Below, piece by piece: positions 23,907-32,301 of a stretch of 64,000 bases of DNA. Origin of the DNA: Pseudomonas fluorescens (GTDB taxonomy: Bacteria > Pseudomonadota > Gammaproteobacteria > Pseudomonadales > Pseudomonadaceae); contig NZ_CABVHY010000028.1 of NCBI RefSeq assembly GCF_902497875.1, positions 34,667 through 98,666 of the forward strand. The letters run 5' to 3'. The notes beneath the pieces are model-generated. The model was given only the letters and a program-made list of their open reading frames with translations, was not told the DNA's origin and made no database searches. A program made the position numbers and the translations under genes. Every line of letters begins with the position of its first letter. Positions within the stretch are counted from its first letter, which is position 1.

Positions 23907-24712
23907 CGGCTCAACAACAACCGCCTCGTCTGCTGCGCGGGATTCCGCTGGCGGTGCGCAAGCTGCAAAAGACCTTTGGCTCGCGGCAGGTGCTGCGCGA
24001 GATCGATCTGCATATTCCGGCCGGTCAGTTCGTCGCCGTAGTCGGCCGCAGTGGTTGCGGCAAAAGCACGCTGCTGCGCTTGCTCGCCGGTCTCGACAAG
24101 CCTACCGGCGGTGAGCTGCTCGCCGGTTCGGCAGCGCTGAGTGAGTCGATCGAAGACACCCGCCTGATGTTCCAGGAAGCGCGTTTGCTGCCCTGGAAAA
24201 AAGTCATCGACAACGTGGGCCTCGGGCTCAAGGGCAACTGGCGGCCAAAAGCCCTGGAGGCACTGGAAGCAGTCGGCCTGGCGGATCGCGCCAATGAATG
24301 GCCGGCAGCCTTGTCCGGCGGGCAGAAGCAGCGTGTGGCGCTGGCCCGTGCGTTGATTCATCAACCTCGGTTGTTGTTGCTCGATGAGCCGCTGGGCGCC
24401 CTGGATGCCCTGACCCGAATCGAGATGCAGCAACTGATTGAACGCCTTTGGCAGAAACACGGATTCACCGTGCTGCTGGTGACCCATGACGTCAGTGAAG
24501 CCGTGGCGATCGCCGATCGGGTGATTCTGATCGAGGAGGGTGAAGTCGGCCTCGACCTGCAGGTGGAGCTGCCGCGCCCTCGGGTTCGCGGTTCCCATCG
24601 GCTGGCGACGCTGGAAACCGAAGTGCTTAACCGTGTGTTGTCGCTGCCCGGTTCGCCACCCGAGCCGGAACCCGTTTCACCCTTGCCCACGCAACTGCGT
24701 TGGGCCCAATAA
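23903..24712 (+). CDS. ssuB: aliphatic sulfonate ABC transporter ATPase SsuB
   Basis: 269 aa. Walker A GRSGCGKS (about 48-55), signature LSGGQKQR, Walker B LLLLDEP followed by LGALDALTRIEMQQL, and the switch His in LLVTHDVSEAV. Overlaps ssuC by ATGA. The C-terminal extension (after about residue 210) is short and proline-rich, as in other SsuB proteins. Confidence 0.94.
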   Translation: MTAQQQPPRLLRGIPLAVRKLQKTFGSRQVLREIDLHIPAGQFVAVVGRSGCGKSTLLRLLAGLDKPTGGELLAGSAALSESIEDTRLMFQEARLLPWKKVIDNVGLGLKGNWRPKALEALEAVGLADRANEWPAALSGGQKQRVALARALIHQPRLLLLDEPLGALDALTRIEMQQLIERLWQKHGFTVLLVTHDVSEAVAIADRVILIEEGEVGLDLQVELPRPRVRGSHRLATLETEVLNRVLSLPGSPPEPEPVSPLPTQLRWAQ

Positions 24713-24754
24713 CTGCGCTGCAGAAAATCTCTTAGCCAAACAGGAATACCGCTT

Positions 24755-24970
24755 ATGACTATTAAAGCCATCAACGTTCGCAACCAGTTCAAAGGCACCA
24801 TCAAGGAAATCGTAGTCGGTGATGTTCTGTCGGAAATCGATGTGCAGACGGCTTCCGGCGTCGTCACTTCGGTGATTACCACGCGCTCGGTCAAGGAGTT
24901 GGAACTGGTGGTCGGCAGCGAGGTGATTGCCTTTGTGAAATCCACCGAGGTATCGATCGCCAAGTTGTAA
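24755..24970 (+). CDS. ssuF: molybdopterin-binding (TOBE/Mop) protein SsuF
   Basis: 71 aa, single Mop/TOBE domain (SVRNQFKG-type opening: INVRNQFKGTIKEIVVGDVL; SEVIAFVKSTEVSIAK). The last gene of Pseudomonas ssuEADCBF operons; needed for sulfonate use in P. putida according to the literature I recall, exact role unclear. Ends at a strong terminator. Confidence 0.9.
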   Translation: MTIKAINVRNQFKGTIKEIVVGDVLSEIDVQTASGVVTSVITTRSVKELELVVGSEVIAFVKSTEVSIAKL

Positions 24971-24987
24971 GCCGTGCGCTACAGACG

Positions 24988-25021
24988 ACCCCGAACGGCT
25001 TGAGCCCTTCGGGGTTTTTTT
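24988..25021 (+). terminator. Rho-independent terminator of the ssu operon
   Basis: Stem ACCCCGAA (24988-24995) / TTCGGGGT (25008-25015) with T7 tract (25015-25021). Confidence 0.9.
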
Positions 25022-25052
25022 GCGGGTGTTTGTCCGTGAATCGACAGTGCGG

Positions 25053-25153
25053 CCATCGCGAGCAAGCTCGCTCCCACATTATTTGATCTTCAGTGAACAC
25101 AGATTCTGTATACGACAGAAATCCACTGTGGGAGCGAGCTTGCTCGCGATGAG
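25053..25153. repeat. REPIN, family B
   Basis: Arms CATCGCGAGCAAGCTCGCTC and GAGCGAGCTTGCTCGCGATG in perfect inverted orientation around about 50 bases. Confidence 0.9.
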
Positions 25154-25175
25154 GCCAGTGAAGCCAGCACAGAAG

Positions 25176-25814
25176 TCAGGCTGGAATAGCGCGCTTGGGC
25201 AAATACGGTGGCAGATACAGCCCCAGATAGGCATCGAACACCCGCATGCCTTCCTCGGCCATGCGCGGGGTGATTTGCCCGTGCTGTTGCACCGAACGGG
25301 CGTAGACGCGATCGCCCAGCTCCATAGCCAGGGCGAAGACATCGACATCATTGGGCAGCACTGGTAGCTGGAAGTGCTGATCGAACAGTTTGTGCATCAA
25401 GTCGCCCAATTCGATGTCGTGCTGGCGGTCGGCCTGGGTGACTTCGGTCAGGCCGTGCTGCGCCAGGATCAATTGGCGGGCGGCGGCGTCTTCGCTGTAG
25501 ATGCTCAGCATGCGTTGTTCCACCAGCCGCGACAGGTCGCGCCAGCCGCTGAGCGAGGCCGCTTCGATGGGGACTTGCAGGCACGCGCGAAAGGCCGCGT
25601 GGACATCGGCGGTCAGGGCTTCGAGCAGGGCCGGGACGCTGGCAAAGAAGTGGTAGACGGAGGAGGGCGGGATCTCCGCGCGTTCGGCGACGCTGTAGAT
25701 CGACAGACTGGCCACGCCCTCGGCCGCCAGCAGCGTGCGGGCGGCATCGAGTATCGAGTCGATCCGGGCCTGGCTGCGTGCGCGGGGTTTGCGGATGGTG
25801 GCGGTGCGCGTCAT
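25176..25814 (-). CDS. TetR/AcrR-family transcriptional regulator
   Basis: 212 aa. N-terminal TetR DNA-binding domain: RIDSILDAARTLLAAEGVAS then the helix-turn-helix SIYSVAERAEIPPSSVYHFF (about residues 35-54). The C-terminal ligand domain is variable and gives no clue to the inducer. The start MTRTATIRKPRARSQ (25814) suits the basic N-terminal tail; an in-frame start at 25841 is less likely. No divergent structural gene is adjacent, so its target is not evident. Confidence 0.88.
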   Translation of the reverse strand: MTRTATIRKPRARSQARIDSILDAARTLLAAEGVASLSIYSVAERAEIPPSSVYHFFASVPALLEALTADVHAAFRACLQVPIEAASLSGWRDLSRLVEQRMLSIYSEDAAARQLILAQHGLTEVTQADRQHDIELGDLMHKLFDQHFQLPVLPNDVDVFALAMELGDRVYARSVQQHGQITPRMAEEGMRVFDAYLGLYLPPYLPKRAIPA

Positions 25815-25870
25815 TGAAGTCTCCTGCGGGGCAGCGGGCATTGTACGCGAGGCGGCTTAGATGTTGTCTG

Positions 25871-25982
25871 TTCGGGCCTCATCGCGAGCAAGCTCGCTCC
25901 CACATTTGGCCTTTGTCGTTCACAAGATTTGTGTAGGCAGGAGATCAGTGTGGGAGCGAGCTTGCTCGCGATGAGGCCCGAA
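25871..25982. repeat. REPIN, family B, extended arms
   Basis: The inverted arms extend beyond the usual core to TTCGGGCCTCATCGCGAGCA on the left and TGCTCGCGATGAGGCCCGAA on the right. Confidence 0.92.
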
Positions 25983-26029
25983 CAGCCACCCGCAGCGCTG
26001 GCGCAAGGGACGCGGGAAATTTTCTGACG

Positions 26030-26161
26030 AGTTTTCGGGGTTGCGTTGGGGTAGGTGCCCGGATAACCTTTATGGATCGCTGCAAAATCAGCGATCGGGA
26101 CTGCAAGCCCGCCGAAAGTACGTTTGGCGCACAAGCGCCTCCATGAGCATGGCGCTTTTTT
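26030..26161 (+). ncRNA. candidate structured RNA or attenuator ending in a terminator
   Basis: GATCGCTG (26075-26082) pairs perfectly with CAGCGATC (26089-26096). Further downstream AGCGCC (26134-26139) pairs with GGCGCT (26151-26156) before T6 (26156-26161), a Rho-independent terminator shape with no open frame before it. This fits either a small RNA or an attenuated leader of the gene at 26311. Only the pairing is seen directly. Confidence 0.4.
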
Positions 26162-26178
26162 AGTGTTCATCGTTTTAT

Positions 26179-26257
26179 GGTGGCTGTGCGTGGGAGACCT
26201 TCGGGTCTGCCGGGTGCCAAACGTCCCGGTCTTGCAGACCCGCGCACAGCTGCCACC
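26179..26257 (+). promoter_or_regulatory. long compound hairpin upstream of the DUF6124-type gene
   Basis: Outer arms GGTGGC/GCCACC (26179-26184, 26252-26257) and TGTGCG/CGCACA (26185-26190 and near 26242-26248) enclose inner stems GGGTCTGC/GCAGACCC (26203-26210, 26234-26241) and CGGG/CCCG (26211-26214, 26225-26228). The gene start is about 53 bases further on. Confidence 0.5.
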
Positions 26258-26310
26258 CATCATCTGCAAGTGATGTTGGTAGTTCCTACTCATACGTTTG
26301 GAGCTTCACC

Positions 26311-26658
26311 ATGATCAAAGTCACCCCAGATCCCCCTGAAACCGAGAGCACTTCCCCCTACGACTCCCTCGATCCCGGCAAACTTCACAAGGCCGCCGAG
26401 CGCGCTCTCGATTACCACCTGCCATCGTCCGACAAACCAAAGCTCGATCCGCAATCCGCCAATATCTTCACCGTGATCGACACCGAACGCTTGCTGGCCA
26501 ATCTCAGCGAAACCCTGGCCTCTGCCAATGCCATGGCCAGTGATCTGGCGTTCGAGCTGGAAGGTTCGCAACGGCACCTTGCGCTGGGTATTCAGCAGAT
26601 GATCGCACTGGGGGAGTTGTTGGCGAACCGGGCGCTGGATGATCTCGATCCGCGATAG
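26311..26658 (+). CDS. DUF6124/DUF3077-type small protein
   Basis: 115 aa, no signal peptide or membrane segment. The N-terminal MIKVTPDPPETESTSPYDSL and KLHKAAERALDYHL pattern is the one I associate with a multicopy Pseudomonas family (DUF6124, earlier DUF3077). The rest is helical and Ala/Leu-rich. Function unknown. The long structured upstream region is the most notable thing about it. Confidence 0.72.
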   Translation: MIKVTPDPPETESTSPYDSLDPGKLHKAAERALDYHLPSSDKPKLDPQSANIFTVIDTERLLANLSETLASANAMASDLAFELEGSQRHLALGIQQMIALGELLANRALDDLDPR

Positions 26659-26689
26659 CCGCAGAAGTATCAGTGGACCGCGTTATCGT

Positions 26690-26784
26690 TCATCGCGAGC
26701 AAGCTCGCTCCCACGGGTTTTGTGGCAGTCCGCAATCTTGTGATCGACACAAATCCCCTGTGGGAGCGAGCTTGCTCGCGATGA
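26690..26784. repeat. REPIN, family B
   Basis: Arms TTCATCGCGAGCAAGCTCGC and GCGAGCTTGCTCGCGATGAA in inverted orientation. Confidence 0.9.
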
Positions 26785-26814
26785 ATCCAACTCGGTTTAA
26801 CTGAATGAAGCCCA

Positions 26815-26856
26815 TAAAAAAACGCCGCAAGCTGTGAGGCCGGCGGCGTTGTTTTT
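26815..26856. terminator. terminator of the spuI-like gene (reads leftward, possibly both ways)
   Basis: AACGCCGC (26821-26828) pairs with GCGGCGTT (26843-26850). An A-rich run on the left (a T tract for the minus strand) and GTTTTT on the right flank the stem. Confidence 0.85.
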
Positions 26857-26867
26857 ACTGCAATCGC

Positions 26868-28244
26868 TTAAACGGTATGCAGGTACCAGTTGTACTCGAG
26901 GTCGGAGATGGAGTGTTCGAACTCCTCCAGCTCGCTTTCCTTACAGGCGACGAAGATATCGATGTATTTCGGGTCGATGTACTTGGCCATGACTTCGCTG
27001 TCGTCCAGCTCGCGCAGGGCGTCACGCAGGTTGTTCGGCAGGCTCTGCTCGTTCTGCTCGTAGGAGTTGCCTTCCACGGGCGCGCCAGGTTCGATCTTGT
27101 TGGTCAGACCGTGGTGCACGCCTGCCAGAACCGAAGCCATCAACAGATACGGGTTGGCGTCGGCGCCGGCAACGCGGTGCTCCAGACGGACCGCATCGGC
27201 CGAGCCGGTCGGTACGCGCACCGCAACAGTCCGGTTGTCCAGCCCCCAGCACGGCGCATTTGGCACGTAGAACTGTGCGCCGAAACGACGGTAGGAGTTG
27301 ACGTTCGGGCAGAGGAAAGCCATCTGCGCCGGTAGGGTCTCGAGCACACCGCCGATCGCGTGACGCAGTGCGGCGTTCTGCTCGGGATCCTCACTGGCAA
27401 AAATGTTTTTGCCGTCTTTATCAAGGATCGAGATGTGGACGTGTAGTCCGTTGCCTGCCTGGCCCGGGTAAGGCTTGGCCATGAAGGTGGTGTCCATCTC
27501 ATGGTCGTAGGCGATGTTTTTGATCAGACGCTTGAGCAGTACCGCGTAATCGCACGCTTTGATCGGGTCGGCAACGTGGTGCAGGTTCACTTCGAACTGC
27601 GCCGGGGCACTTTCCTTGACGATCGCGTCGGCCGGGATGCCTTGCTCTTTCGCACCTTCCAGAATGTCCTGGAGGCAGTCGACGTATTCGTCGAGGTCGT
27701 CGATCAGGTAGACCTGGGTCGAATGCGGGCGTTTGCCGGAGATCGGCGAGCGCGGAGGTTGTGGCCGGCCATTCACGTTCTCCTGGTCGATCAGGTAGAA
27801 CTCCAGTTCGAATGCGGCGCAGATGGTCAGGCCCATCTCGTCAAACTTGGTAACAACTTGGCGCAGGACTTCGCGCGGATCGGCGAAGAAAGGTTCACCT
27901 TCGATTTCGTGCATGGTCATTAACAGTTGCGCGGTCGGGCGCTTCTGCCAGGGTTCATTGCACAGGGTGTCAGGGATTGGATAGCAGATTCGGTCAGCAT
28001 CACCGATGTCCAGGCCCAGGCCGGTGCTTTCCACCGTCGAACCATTGATATCCAGAGCAAATAGAGAGGCCGGCAGGTTGATGCCTTTCTCGTAAACCTT
28101 GTGGAGACTGGTGCGTTCAATGCGCTTGCCGCGCACCACACCATTCATATCCGCAATCAGAAGGTCAACGTACAGAACCTCAGGATGTTCCTTAAGGAAC
28201 GCGTTCGCTTCGTTAAGCTGAACGGCACGCGGGGGTACCGACAT
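26868..28244 (-). CDS. spuI: gamma-glutamylpolyamine synthetase (glutamine-synthetase family, SpuI/PuuA-like)
   Basis: 458-aa glutamine-synthetase-fold ligase that joins glutamate to a polyamine using ATP. Catalytic-domain landmarks are FELEFYLIDQENVNG, APAQFEVNLHH, TFMAKPYPGQAGNGLHVHIS, the YRRFGAQFYVPNAPCWGLDN region, and the LEHRVAGADANPYLLMASVL substrate loop. It is divergent from spuA-spuB across a 278-base gap. The name follows gene order in P. aeruginosa (spuI beside spuABCDEFGH). Confidence 0.88.
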   Translation of the reverse strand: MSVPPRAVQLNEANAFLKEHPEVLYVDLLIADMNGVVRGKRIERTSLHKVYEKGINLPASLFALDINGSTVESTGLGLDIGDADRICYPIPDTLCNEPWQKRPTAQLLMTMHEIEGEPFFADPREVLRQVVTKFDEMGLTICAAFELEFYLIDQENVNGRPQPPRSPISGKRPHSTQVYLIDDLDEYVDCLQDILEGAKEQGIPADAIVKESAPAQFEVNLHHVADPIKACDYAVLLKRLIKNIAYDHEMDTTFMAKPYPGQAGNGLHVHISILDKDGKNIFASEDPEQNAALRHAIGGVLETLPAQMAFLCPNVNSYRRFGAQFYVPNAPCWGLDNRTVAVRVPTGSADAVRLEHRVAGADANPYLLMASVLAGVHHGLTNKIEPGAPVEGNSYEQNEQSLPNNLRDALRELDDSEVMAKYIDPKYIDIFVACKESELEEFEHSISDLEYNWYLHTV

Positions 28245-28454
28245 GATGCAACACCTTTGTTGTTAAAAATATCAATCATTGGACTCTTGAGATTCCAGTC
28301 AACCCGAACGGCATGCCGAAGTCAAGCGAGGCCTTTTTTGCCCTGAAAAAGCGCCACAAGAGCATTTTTGGGGCAATTTAAGGCAGTTTTATGCATTCCT
28401 GGTCTTTGGTGTCCGCAGGCTTGAGCGGGCCGTGTTGTATTTTTTACGGGGGTG

Positions 28455-28483
28455 TTGTGTAAAAAAATGAACAAGGCTAAGCT
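28455..28483 (+). promoter_or_regulatory. predicted promoter of spuA
   Basis: TTGTGT (28455-28460), 17-base spacer, TAAGCT (28478-28483), about 40 bases before ATG 28523. The rest of the 278-base spuI-spuA gap is A/T-rich with no open frame. Polyamine-responsive control is expected from the family. Confidence 0.4.
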
Positions 28484-28522
28484 CGATTCAAACCCATAAC
28501 AGCAATAATACCGGGGTGCTTC

Positions 28523-29314
28523 ATGTCTCGCCTGCCGTTAATCGGCGTCACCGCCTGCTCCAGGCAGATCGGTTTGCATGCTTATCACATCAGTGGCGAT
28601 AAGTACGTCCGCGCCGTGGCCTCAGCTGCCAAGGGCCTGCCGGTGATTCTTCCATCCCTGGCTGATCTGCTGGATCCGTCCGATATTCTGGACGGTCTGG
28701 ATGGCATTCTCTTTACCGGCTCTCCTTCCAATATAGAACCGTTTCACTATAGCGGCCCAGCCAGCGCGCCGGGCACTGCTCATGATTCTGCACGCGATGC
28801 CACCACTCTCCCGTTGATCCGCGCCGCTGTCGAAGCCGGTATTCCCGTGCTCGGTATTTGCCGCGGCTTCCAGGAAATGAATGTGGCGTTCGGCGGCAGC
28901 CTGCATCAGAAAGTTCACGAGGCCGGTCCATTCATGGATCACCGTGAAGACGATAGCCTACCGCTGGAAGGGCAGTATGCGCCACGTCACCCGGTACATA
29001 TTCAACCGGGTGGTGTACTCGCAGGTCTGGGCCTGGCGAGTGAGATTCAAGTCAATTCGATTCATGGTCAGGGCGTTGAGCGTCTGGCGCCGGGCCTTCG
29101 TGTCGAGGCTTTGGCTCCTGACGGGTTGATCGAGGCCATCTCTGTAGGTGCAGAGCCAGTCAACAGCGGCAGGGGTTTTGCTTTGGGAGTGCAATGGCAT
29201 CCCGAATGGCAGGTAAGCTCAAACCCCGACTACCTTGCGATCTTCCAGGCATTTGGCGATGCCTGCCGCAAGCACGCATTACAACGCGACGCCGATGCGT
29301 CAAACAACGCCTGA
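28523..29314 (+). CDS. spuA: gamma-glutamyl-GABA/gamma-glutamyl hydrolase (class I amidotransferase fold)
   Basis: 263 aa. Nucleophile Cys113 in VLGICRGFQEMN and the His-Glu pair in GVQWHPEWQ (about residue 225) complete the class I triad. DGILFTGSPSNIEP matches the PuuD/SpuA family, which frees GABA (or the polyamine product) from its gamma-glutamyl adduct. The first plus-strand gene of the spu cluster; spuB begins 36 bases after its stop. Confidence 0.9.
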   Translation: MSRLPLIGVTACSRQIGLHAYHISGDKYVRAVASAAKGLPVILPSLADLLDPSDILDGLDGILFTGSPSNIEPFHYSGPASAPGTAHDSARDATTLPLIRAAVEAGIPVLGICRGFQEMNVAFGGSLHQKVHEAGPFMDHREDDSLPLEGQYAPRHPVHIQPGGVLAGLGLASEIQVNSIHGQGVERLAPGLRVEALAPDGLIEAISVGAEPVNSGRGFALGVQWHPEWQVSSNPDYLAIFQAFGDACRKHALQRDADASNNA

Positions 29315-29350
29315 CTTATAAGAGTCAGGAAACTCAGCCCAGAGGCATTT

Positions 29351-30709
29351 ATGAGTAACAACCTCGACCAGCTCACCGATTGGTTGAAAGACCATAAGAT
29401 CACAGAAGTCGAATGCATGATTGGCGACCTCACCGGGATTACCCGCGGCAAGATCTCGCCGACCAACAAGTTCATCGCCGAGAAAGGCATGCGCCTGCCC
29501 GAGAGTGTGCTGTTGCAAACAGTGACGGGCGACTATGTCGAAGACGACATCTATTACGAACTCCTCGATCCGGCAGACATCGACATGATCTGCCGTCCCG
29601 ATCAGAACGCGGTGTTTCTCGTGCCCTGGGCCATCGAGCCTACGGCCCAGGTGATTCACGATACCTACGACAAGCAGGGCAACCCGATCGAGCTGTCGCC
29701 GCGCAACGTGCTCAAGAAGGTGCTGAAACTCTATGCCGACAGAGGCTGGCAGCCGATCGTGGCGCCAGAAATGGAGTTCTACCTGACCAAGCGTTGCGAA
29801 GACCCGGACTTCCCGTTGCAGCCGCCAATTGGCCGCTCCGGTCGCCCGGAAACCGGTCGGCAGTCCTTCTCTATAGAAGCGGCCAACGAATTCGACCCGT
29901 TGTTCGAAGACGTCTACGACTGGTGCGAACTGCAGGAACTGGATCTCGACACGCTGATCCACGAAGACGGCACCGCGCAGATGGAAATCAACTTCCGTCA
30001 TGGTGACGCCCTGTCGCTGGCCGATCAGATTCTGGTGTTCAAGCGGACCATGCGCGAAGCGGCGCTCAAGCATGACGTTGCGGCGACGTTCATGGCCAAG
30101 CCGATGACCGGTGAGCCGGGCAGTGCCATGCACTTGCACCAAAGCATCATCGACATCGAGACCGGCAAGAACGTCTTCTCCAATGAAGACGGGAGCATGA
30201 GCCAACTGTTCTTGCACCACATCGGCGGTTTGCAGAAATTCATTCCCGAGTTGTTGCCGCTGTTCGCCCCGAACGTCAACTCGTTCCGCCGCTTCCTGCC
30301 GGACACCTCGGCACCGGTGAACGTGGAGTGGGGCGAAGAGAACCGTACCGTCGGCCTGCGCGTGCCGGACGCCGGTCCGCAGAACCGTCGGGTGGAAAAC
30401 CGCCTGCCGGGTGCCGATGCCAACCCGTATCTGGCCATCGCCGCGAGCCTGCTCTGCGGTTACATCGGCATGGTCGAGGCGATTGAAGCGAGCGCACCGG
30501 TGGTCGGGCGTGGTTACGAACGGCGCAATCTGCGTTTGCCGTTGACCATTGAAGATGCACTGGAACGCATGGAACGCAGCACCACCATCGAGAAGTACCT
30601 GGGCAAGAAATTCATTACTGGCTACGTCGCGGTCAAGCGGGCCGAGCATGAAAACTTCAAGCGCGTGATCAGTTCGTGGGAGCGGGAATTCCTGCTGTTC
30701 GCCGTCTGA
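29351..30709 (+). CDS. spuB: gamma-glutamylpolyamine synthetase (glutamine-synthetase family)
   Basis: 452 aa, second glutamine-synthetase-fold ligase of the locus. Motifs include MIGDLTGITRGKISPTNKFI, VAPEMEFYLTKRCEDP, GTAQMEINFRHGDAL, TFMAKPMTGEPGSAMHLHQS, and NRRVENRLPGADANPYLAIA. It differs clearly from the SpuI-like enzyme (e.g. residues after the HLHQS loop), so the two probably prefer different polyamines. Confidence 0.9.
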   Translation: MSNNLDQLTDWLKDHKITEVECMIGDLTGITRGKISPTNKFIAEKGMRLPESVLLQTVTGDYVEDDIYYELLDPADIDMICRPDQNAVFLVPWAIEPTAQVIHDTYDKQGNPIELSPRNVLKKVLKLYADRGWQPIVAPEMEFYLTKRCEDPDFPLQPPIGRSGRPETGRQSFSIEAANEFDPLFEDVYDWCELQELDLDTLIHEDGTAQMEINFRHGDALSLADQILVFKRTMREAALKHDVAATFMAKPMTGEPGSAMHLHQSIIDIETGKNVFSNEDGSMSQLFLHHIGGLQKFIPELLPLFAPNVNSFRRFLPDTSAPVNVEWGEENRTVGLRVPDAGPQNRRVENRLPGADANPYLAIAASLLCGYIGMVEAIEASAPVVGRGYERRNLRLPLTIEDALERMERSTTIEKYLGKKFITGYVAVKRAEHENFKRVISSWEREFLLFAV

Positions 30710-30767
30710 TGCGCCGGGCGCCGCTGTTCCTGGCGGCGCCCTCTACTGGAATCTTAGGAGAATTCGC

Positions 30768-32132
30768 ATGACCAGCAACAACCCGCAAACCCGTGAATGG
30801 CAAACCCTGAGCAATGATCACCACCTGGCCCCGTTCAGCGACTTCAAGCAGCTGAAAGAGAAAGGCCCGCGGATCATCACCAACGCCAAAGGCGTGTACC
30901 TCTGGGACAGCGAAGGCAACAAGATCCTCGACGGCATGGCCGGCCTCTGGTGCGTAGCGATCGGCTACGGTCGCGATGAGCTGGCCGATGCCGCCAGCAA
31001 ACAAATGCGCGAACTGCCTTATTACAACCTGTTCTTCCAGACCGCTCACCCGCCGGTGCTGGAACTGGCCAAGGCCATCGCCGACATTGCGCCAGAAGGC
31101 ATGAACCACGTGTTCTTCACCGGCTCAGGCTCCGAAGGCAACGACACCATGCTGCGTATGGTTCGTCACTATTGGGCGATCAAGGGCCAGCCGAACAAGA
31201 AAGTCATCATCAGCCGCATCAACGGCTACCACGGTTCGACCGTAGCCGGCGCGAGCCTGGGCGGCATGACCTACATGCACGAACAGGGCGACTTGCCGAT
31301 CCCGGGCATCGTGCACATCCCGCAGCCGTACTGGTTCGGTGAAGGCGGCGACATGAGCCCGGAAGAATTCGGTATCTGGGCGGCCGACCAACTGGAGAAA
31401 AAGATTCTCGAAATCGGCGTCGACAATGTCGGGGCCTTTATTGCCGAGCCGATCCAGGGTGCAGGCGGCGTGATCGTTCCGCCAGAAAGCTACTGGCCGC
31501 GCATCAAGGAAATCCTCGCCAAGTACGACATTCTGTTTGTCGCCGATGAGGTGATTTGTGGTTTCGGCCGTACCGGTGAGTGGTTCGGTACCGATTTCTA
31601 CGACCTCAAGCCGGACATGATGACCATCGCCAAGGGCCTGACCTCCGGTTACATCCCTATGGGCGGCCTGATCGTGCGTGACGAAGTGGTCGAGGTGCTC
31701 AATGAAGGGGGCGATTTCAACCACGGTTTCACCTACTCCGGACACCCGGTAGCCGCTGCGGTCGCACTGGAAAACATCCGTATCCTGCGCGAAGAGAAAA
31801 TTGTCGAGCGCGTCCGTGCAGAAACGGCACCTTATTTGCAAAAGCGTCTACGGGAACTGAACGATCACCCGTTGGTGGGTGAAGTTCGTGGAGTCGGTCT
31901 GTTGGGTGCCATCGAGTTGGTTCAGGACAAGGCCACCCGTGCGCGGTATGTCGGGAAGGGCGTCGGCATGATCTGCCGGCAATTCTGCTTCGACAACGGC
32001 CTGATCATGCGCGCCGTGGGCGACACCATGATCATTGCTCCGCCACTGGTGATCAGTCATGCCGAGATCGACGAGCTGGTGACCAAGGCTCGCAAGTGTC
32101 TGGACCTGACCTTGAGTGCATTGCAAGGCTAA
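30768..32132 (+). CDS. spuC: putrescine:pyruvate aminotransferase
   Basis: Class III PLP aminotransferase (454 aa) converting putrescine to 4-aminobutanal. The PLP lysine is K289 in MMTIAKGLTSGYIPMGGLIV; the ring-nitrogen Asp is D260 in LFVADEVICGFGRTGEW; YHGSTVAGASLGG stacks over the cofactor. Strong ribosome site TTAGGAG. Followed by a 169-base gap before spuD with a hairpin formed by CTCTGAGCG and CGCTCGGAG-type arms (about 32141-32177). Confidence 0.93.
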   Translation: MTSNNPQTREWQTLSNDHHLAPFSDFKQLKEKGPRIITNAKGVYLWDSEGNKILDGMAGLWCVAIGYGRDELADAASKQMRELPYYNLFFQTAHPPVLELAKAIADIAPEGMNHVFFTGSGSEGNDTMLRMVRHYWAIKGQPNKKVIISRINGYHGSTVAGASLGGMTYMHEQGDLPIPGIVHIPQPYWFGEGGDMSPEEFGIWAADQLEKKILEIGVDNVGAFIAEPIQGAGGVIVPPESYWPRIKEILAKYDILFVADEVICGFGRTGEWFGTDFYDLKPDMMTIAKGLTSGYIPMGGLIVRDEVVEVLNEGGDFNHGFTYSGHPVAAAVALENIRILREEKIVERVRAETAPYLQKRLRELNDHPLVGEVRGVGLLGAIELVQDKATRARYVGKGVGMICRQFCFDNGLIMRAVGDTMIIAPPLVISHAEIDELVTKARKCLDLTLSALQG

Positions 32133-32301
32133 GTGCTAGGCTCTGAGCGGGGGTGTGAGATTGCACTTTCGCTCGGAGCAAACAAAGGATGGGTCTTTCC
32201 TTGAAAGCCTGCCTTGGATCTTGCCAGACTACCCATTGTTCTAGTTGCCCGGGAATCGGCCGCTGAGCACGTGGTTAAAAAGAATAATTGGAGCATGACG
32301 C

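Larger units (their letters stand above)
25815..26310. other. 496-base intergenic region with REPIN and structured RNA-like elements
   Basis: No gene is seen. It contains a family B REPIN (25871-25982), an 8-bp hairpin (26075-26096), a terminator-like hairpin (26134-26161), and a long compound hairpin (26179-26257) before the DUF6124-type gene. Confidence 0.7.
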
